A stretch of 64,000 nucleotides of DNA from Thamnidium elegans (taxonomy: Eukaryota; Mucoromycota; Mucoromycetes; Mucorales; Mucoraceae), in NCBI GenBank assembly GCA_025201345.1, contig JAIXMG010000008.1, forward strand, positions 806,001-870,000. The letters run 5' to 3'. The notes below the pieces were generated by a model that was not told where the DNA came from, did no database searches, and saw nothing but the letters and a program-made list of their open reading frames with translations. The translations under genes and the position numbers were made by a program. Below are positions 59,478 through 64,000 of the stretch, one piece after another; the stretch's first letter is position 1; each line of letters opens with the position of its first letter.

Positions 59478-61150
59478 ATGATTCATTCAATTTTACGCCA
59501 ATCAACGCGTCGTTACATTTCTAAAGTTCCTACTAGGTTTTTAGCTACAGTCGCTTCACCTACACAAGAAGCTGTAAAGGCCTTCTTTCCTGATGAACCT
59601 TCTCAACCCAAAGTAGTCACTAGTATTCCCGGTCCTACTTCTAAAAAGATTATGGCTAGATTAAACCAATATCAAGATACTCGATCTATTTTCTTTGTTG
59701 CTGGTAAGATATAATGATATATTTCTTAGAAAAAAAAAAAAAAAACTAAACTGGTTTTTTAGATTTTGCTAAATCAAAGGGTAATTATATTGTTGATGCG
59801 GATGGTAATACTTTATTGGATGTGTTTGCGCAAATTGCTTCTATTCCCGTTGGATACAACAATCCTGCGTTTTTAGCTCTTTCTAAAGAACCTGCTTTTC
59901 AAACTGCTTTAGCAAACAGGTAATATATATATATGTGTGTAAATATATATATATTAAATTTATAAAGAGACAAAAACTAACAACGGTTTGGTATAGAGCC
60001 GCACTCGGTGTCAGTCCTAATATCGATTGGGTCGATTCAGTTGAAAAGGCATTTATGGCAGTTGCACCCGAAGGCATGGATAATGTTTTTACTGTCATGT
60101 GTGGATCTTGTGCAAACGAAAATGCGTTCAAGACTGCATTTATGTATAAAGCAGCCAAGAAGAGAGGAGACCGAGATTTTAATTTGCAAGAATTAAGTTC
60201 TTGTATGAAGAACGAATCACCTGGATCACCTGATGATATGTCTATTCTTAGTTTCAACCAAGCGTTTCATGGTAGATTATTTGGCTCTTTAACCGCTACG
60301 GCCAGTAAAGCTATTCATAAAGTAGACATTCCTGCTTTTGATTGGCCTAAAGCTACTTTCCCCCAATTGAAGTATCCCTTAAAAGACCACGTTGAACATA
60401 ATCAAAGAGTTGAGAAGGAAGCTTTACAAGAGGTTGAAACTTTGATTACAAAAACAAACAAGACAGTTGCAGCAGTTGTTATTGAACCTATTCAATCTGA
60501 AGGTGGTGATAATCATGGTAAGAGTTTAGTGTTAAATTAATAAAAAAGGAATACTAATTTTTATATAAAAAGCTTCACCTGACTTTTTCAGAAAGTTACA
60601 AGCAATCTGTCAAAAAAATGACGTCTTATTCATTGTAGATGAAGTTCAAACGGGTGTTGGTGCTACCGGTACATTCTGGGCACATGAAGCTTGGAACTTA
60701 CCCAGTCCACCCGATATGGTTACATTTTCTAAAAAGTTCCAAGCAGCAGGGTTTTATCTTAGTCCTAGACTTCGTCCTACACAAGCTTATCGACTTTACA
60801 ATACTTGGATGGGAGATCCAGTTAGAGCTATGCAAGCTGCCGCTATCGTGCAAGAAATTGAAGATAAAGACCTTTTGAGTAACGTACAAAATGTCGGCAA
60901 ATACTTGCAAGATAATTTGGCAGAGATGACAAAGACTACTCCTATTGAAAATATTCGTGGACAAGGTGCTTTTATTGCTTTTGATTTACCTGATGGAGCT
61001 AAACGTGACGCGTTCTTGATGGATATGCGTCAAAGAGGTGTTAATATTGGTGGATGTGGTGATCGTACAGTTCGTCTTCGCCCTATGTTGACTTTCCAAA
61101 TCGGACATGCTGATATTTTACTTGATACTATGAAAGCATCTTTTGCATAA
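59478..61150 (+). CDS. UGA1: 4-aminobutyrate (GABA) aminotransferase, mitochondrial type
   Basis: PLP enzyme moving the amino group of GABA to 2-oxoglutarate, giving succinate semialdehyde. Four exons, about 475 residues. The basic N-terminus (MIHSILRQSTRRYISKVPTR) looks like a mitochondrial presequence. It then reads GNYIVDADGNTLLDVFAQI, IPVGYNNPAFLAL, VMCGSCANENAFKTAFMYKA, FNQAFHGRLFGSLTATAS, AAVVIEPIQSEGGDNH, LFIVDEVQTGVGATGTFWAH and DMVTFSKKFQAAGF. The last holds the Schiff-base lysine, the DEVQTG Asp binds the PLP pyridine nitrogen, and ENIRGQGAFIAFD and DRTVRLRPML complete the class-III fold. The GSCANENA and FSKKFQAAG signatures separate GABA-T from ornithine transaminase. Confidence 0.94.
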
Positions 61151-61441
61151 TAGTAAAGAGAAAAAAAAAAGTATATACGAAATAATAAAAAGTTTTATAT
61201 TGTTTAAAGCATTTGAGGTATAATAACAATTTGTCGGCTGTATGTTAATTCGGATGTTGCCCTATTTATCGGCTTCCCTTTTTATAAATAGCCAATTTAA
61301 CATTTATTGGATCCAGGATTTCTGTACTACATGTTTCTCCCAAAAACGTAAATTACCAGACCTTTTTTTTTTCGGGGAACCTTTTTATTCTTTTTTCTTT
61401 ACTGCTTTTTGTTATCGTAGAAAAAAAGGAGGGGCAAAAAT
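61151..61441. promoter_or_regulatory. Intergenic promoter of the PMT gene
   Basis: About 290 bp between tandem genes, with T-rich tracts before the ATG. Nothing else seen. Confidence 0.5.
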
Positions 61442-64000
61442 ATGAATAGTTCAAATATTCGACAAAGGAAACCAGGTCTGACAGCTGCACCTGTTAAAGA
61501 TATTGAAGAAGTCAAGAATAAGTCAAAAAAGAGTTATAGTGATGGTATGATTGCTACTTTCTTATTCTTAATGTCATTACCTGTTCGATTTCATAATATG
61601 ACATTACCTGCTCATGTCGTGTAAGTATATGTATTTTTTTTTTTTTTTTTTTAAAAAAAAAACTATTATGTTTTTAACAAAATAATAGGTTTGATGAAGT
61701 TCATTTTGGAAAGTATGCAGCTTATTACATAAAACAATCCTTCTTTTTTGATGTACACCCACCTGTAAGTTTTTGTTGGAATATTAAGAAAATGAAAATA
61801 CTAAATGGGGTTTTTGTTTTACACCACTTTTTTTTTTTTTTTTTTTTTTTTTTTTAGTTGGCCAAGTTATTGATTGCGTTTGTTGCTTGGGTTTCTGGAT
61901 TTAAGGGGGATTTTGAGTTTACAGAAATTGGAAGGTAAAAAAAAAAAAATATAGAAAGAGGTGGAAAGAGGTCATTAATGCATTTTGAAATAGTTCATTT
62001 CCAGATACAGTACCTTATATCCAAATGCGTGTGTTTGGTACGCTTGCTGGGTCATTGCTTGTACCTCTTGGTTATTTAACTATTCGTGATGCTGGCCATT
62101 CTAGAGTTGCTGCTACTTTAACTGCCATGGCAATTTGTTTCGGTATATTAAAATGGTTATACAATACCACGTTTTTATTTCTAATTTATTTATTTATTTA
62201 TTTATTAGAAAATGGATTGATTACCAATAATCGATTGATTCTTTTGGATTCGTATCTCTTATTATTTACCGCATTTACTGTATTTTCATGGAATAGATTT
62301 TATTATACCAGGTACACATATATTTTTTCGAAAAAAAAAAAAAAGTGTCAACATTTTTAACTTTTTTTATACGTTTATATAGTTCATTTACTAAGAGTTG
62401 GTTTGTATGGTTACTTTGTACTGGTATTGGATTAGGTTGTACATTCAGTAGCAAGTGGGTTGGATTATTCACTATTGCTACAATTGGATTATCTACTGTC
62501 AAACAACTTTGGAATATTTTAGGTGATATTAAAGTGACCAAGGTAAAAAAAAAGAAAAAAGAAAAAATGCAAATTTTTTTTAAAAAAAACCTACTTACCA
62601 AGTTTTATAGCGTCAATATACACTTCATTTCTTTTCTCGTGTTGTATGTCTTATCCTTGTCCCTGCACTTATTTATATCGGATCATTTTATGTACATTTT
62701 TCCATCTTAACTAGATCAGGACCCGGAGAATCTTATTTAACAATGCAAACCCAAAATGAAATGAAAGGATATGAACCTATCAATACACCTCGCCGTAAGT
62801 TTCTTCTTAAAATTACAAAAAAAAAAAAAAAAAAAAAAAAAACTAACATATTTTAATAGCTGTTGTTTATGGATCATTAATTACAATTCGTCATCTTGAA
62901 ACCACCGAAGGTTTCCTTCACTCACATAACGCGAATTATGCCGAAGGATCCCAACAACAACAAGTGACATTATACCCTCACCGTGATAACAACAACTGGT
63001 GGAGAATTTTAAAAGCAGAAGAATCCGAGACTAAACATGATTTATTGGCAAACGATCAAACCACTTGGTTAGAGTACGTACGCTCAGGAGATTTGGTTCG
63101 TTTAGAACATGTAGAGACATATCCTCGTAAACTCCATAGTCATGATATCTCAGCTCCTGTAACAGATACTGATTACCATAAGGAAGTAAGTGCGTATGGG
63201 TTCTCCAATCATGGTGGAGATGCCAATGATAATTGGGTACTTCGAATTGATAGCAATAGTGAGCATCCTGAAGCTGGTGAGTTGTTACAGGCTCGTCGTA
63301 GTAAGTTTAGGTTAAAGCATGCGTATCAAGAATGTTATCTGTACTCTAGTTTTGAAAGGTTACCTGAATGGGGGTATAACCAACAAGAGGTTTCTTGTAT
63401 TAGTGAAGGATTAAAACCTAAAACCATGTGGCAAATTGATGAATCTGATAACGGTATTTGTAAGTTAATTTTTTTTTTTTTAAAAAAAAAATAGAAGGGT
63501 TTTTATTGATTATTTAAGAATAGTACCGGATGATGTTATTATGGAACCTGAACATCGACCCAAGTTTTTCGAAAAGCTCACTAGATTACATAAATACATG
63601 TGGATTATCAATAATGAATTAACAGAGGAGCATCCATTTGAATCAAGACCTTATTCTTGGCCACTTCTTTTATCTGGTATTTCGTTATGGCAAGGACAAA
63701 CTCAACAAATTATCTTGTTGGGTAATCCAGTTGTATATTGGTTATCTAGTTTATCCGTTGCATTGTTTTTAATGGTTTATGGTATCTTACAGTTACGTCA
63801 GAAGCGCGGATATACTGATACGTTAGGAGGTGTACGCGATTATTACCAGAGTTCAACTGGGTTCTTTGTGTTGGCTTGGGCGCTTCACTATTTACCATTC
63901 TTTAGAATGGAACGTCAATTGTTCCTTCATCATTATATGTCTGCGTTGTATTTTGCTATCTTGACGTTTGGATCCATAGTAGATTTTGCGCTGAGAAAGT
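61442..64000 (+). CDS. Dolichyl-phosphate-mannose protein O-mannosyltransferase (partial, 3' end outside window)
   Basis: ER multi-pass enzyme of the GT39/PMT family that adds O-mannose to secreted proteins. It starts [13 protein letters not shown] at 61442 and is cut by the window end after ...[10 protein letters not shown]. Eight or more introns, several with long A/T tracts. First-loop catalytic region: [20 protein letters not shown] then DVHPPLAKLL, with the conserved Asp-Glu pair. TM segments alternate with [12 protein letters not shown]. The central MIR-domain region begins [20 protein letters not shown] (HSH motifs, NWVLRIDS). Later comes [36 protein letters not shown] and [14 protein letters not shown] look closest to the Pmt1 subfamily; assignment is tentative. 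Confidence 0.9.

Overview
The window is a piece of an AT-rich fungal nuclear genome. Genes carry short GT-AG introns (about 55-110 bp), often T-rich and often holding a T(n)A(n) tract. The gene set is eukaryotic throughout: Mpp10, Pan2, Erg28, Pmt-type mannosyltransferase, Dsk2, chitin deacetylases and a U2 snRNA. An amino-acid permease lies tail to tail with a single-domain FKBP12, and there is a C12orf4 (FERRY subunit) homologue. Together with expanded CE4 deacetylases this suggests an early-diverging filamentous fungus, most likely Mucoromycota/Mucorales. No species is claimed.

Layout. 0.65-5.0 kb: PhyH-type dioxygenase (-) and MPP10 (+) diverge from a 170-bp promoter, followed by an acidic orphan protein (-). 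5.05-7.8 kb is gene-poor. 7.8-10.8 kb: permease (+) and FKBP12 (-) converge with stops 114 bp apart. 10.9-14.1 kb is repeat-rich: a LINE reverse-transcriptase tail, then a 2.1-kb dispersed repeat with a foldback element inside. 14.8-17.6 kb: ERG28 and a four-TM glycoprotein, both (-). 18.5-20.8 kb: a ZNF706-like protein (+) and a chitin deacetylase (-). 20.9-27.4 kb has no gene I can support. 27.5-38.8 kb is the densest block: PDX1, a PHO80-type cyclin, an orphan gene, a C12orf4 homologue convergent with DSK2, a second LINE-tail element, a small orphan, an RNA polymerase I A34.5-like subunit and U2 snRNA. 38.8-43.1 kb is gene-poor but holds a long inverted duplication. 43.1-53.2 kb: PAN2, a C2H2 factor, a peroxisomal carrier and a second chitin deacetylase. 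53.3-59.4 kb is a repeat island with two TIR elements, the inverted copy of the 12-kb repeat and a diverged end fragment. 59.5-64 kb: GABA transaminase and a protein O-mannosyltransferase that runs off the window.

Functional links are mostly housekeeping: ribosome biogenesis (MPP10, A34.5), mRNA turnover and splicing (PAN2, U2), ubiquitin and trafficking (DSK2, the C12orf4 homologue), cell wall and secretory pathway (two CE4 enzymes, PMT), and organelle metabolism (PDX1, GABA-T, PMP47-like carrier). I see no operon-like cluster or dedicated new pathway. The most notable points are the convergent permease/FKBP12 pair (a locus of the type silenced by RNAi epimutation in Mucor), the UBA domain inserted in the C12orf4 homologue, and several previously unexplained inverted-repeat elements. 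Exon limits were placed by eye from frame, GT-AG signals and family similarity, without searches.
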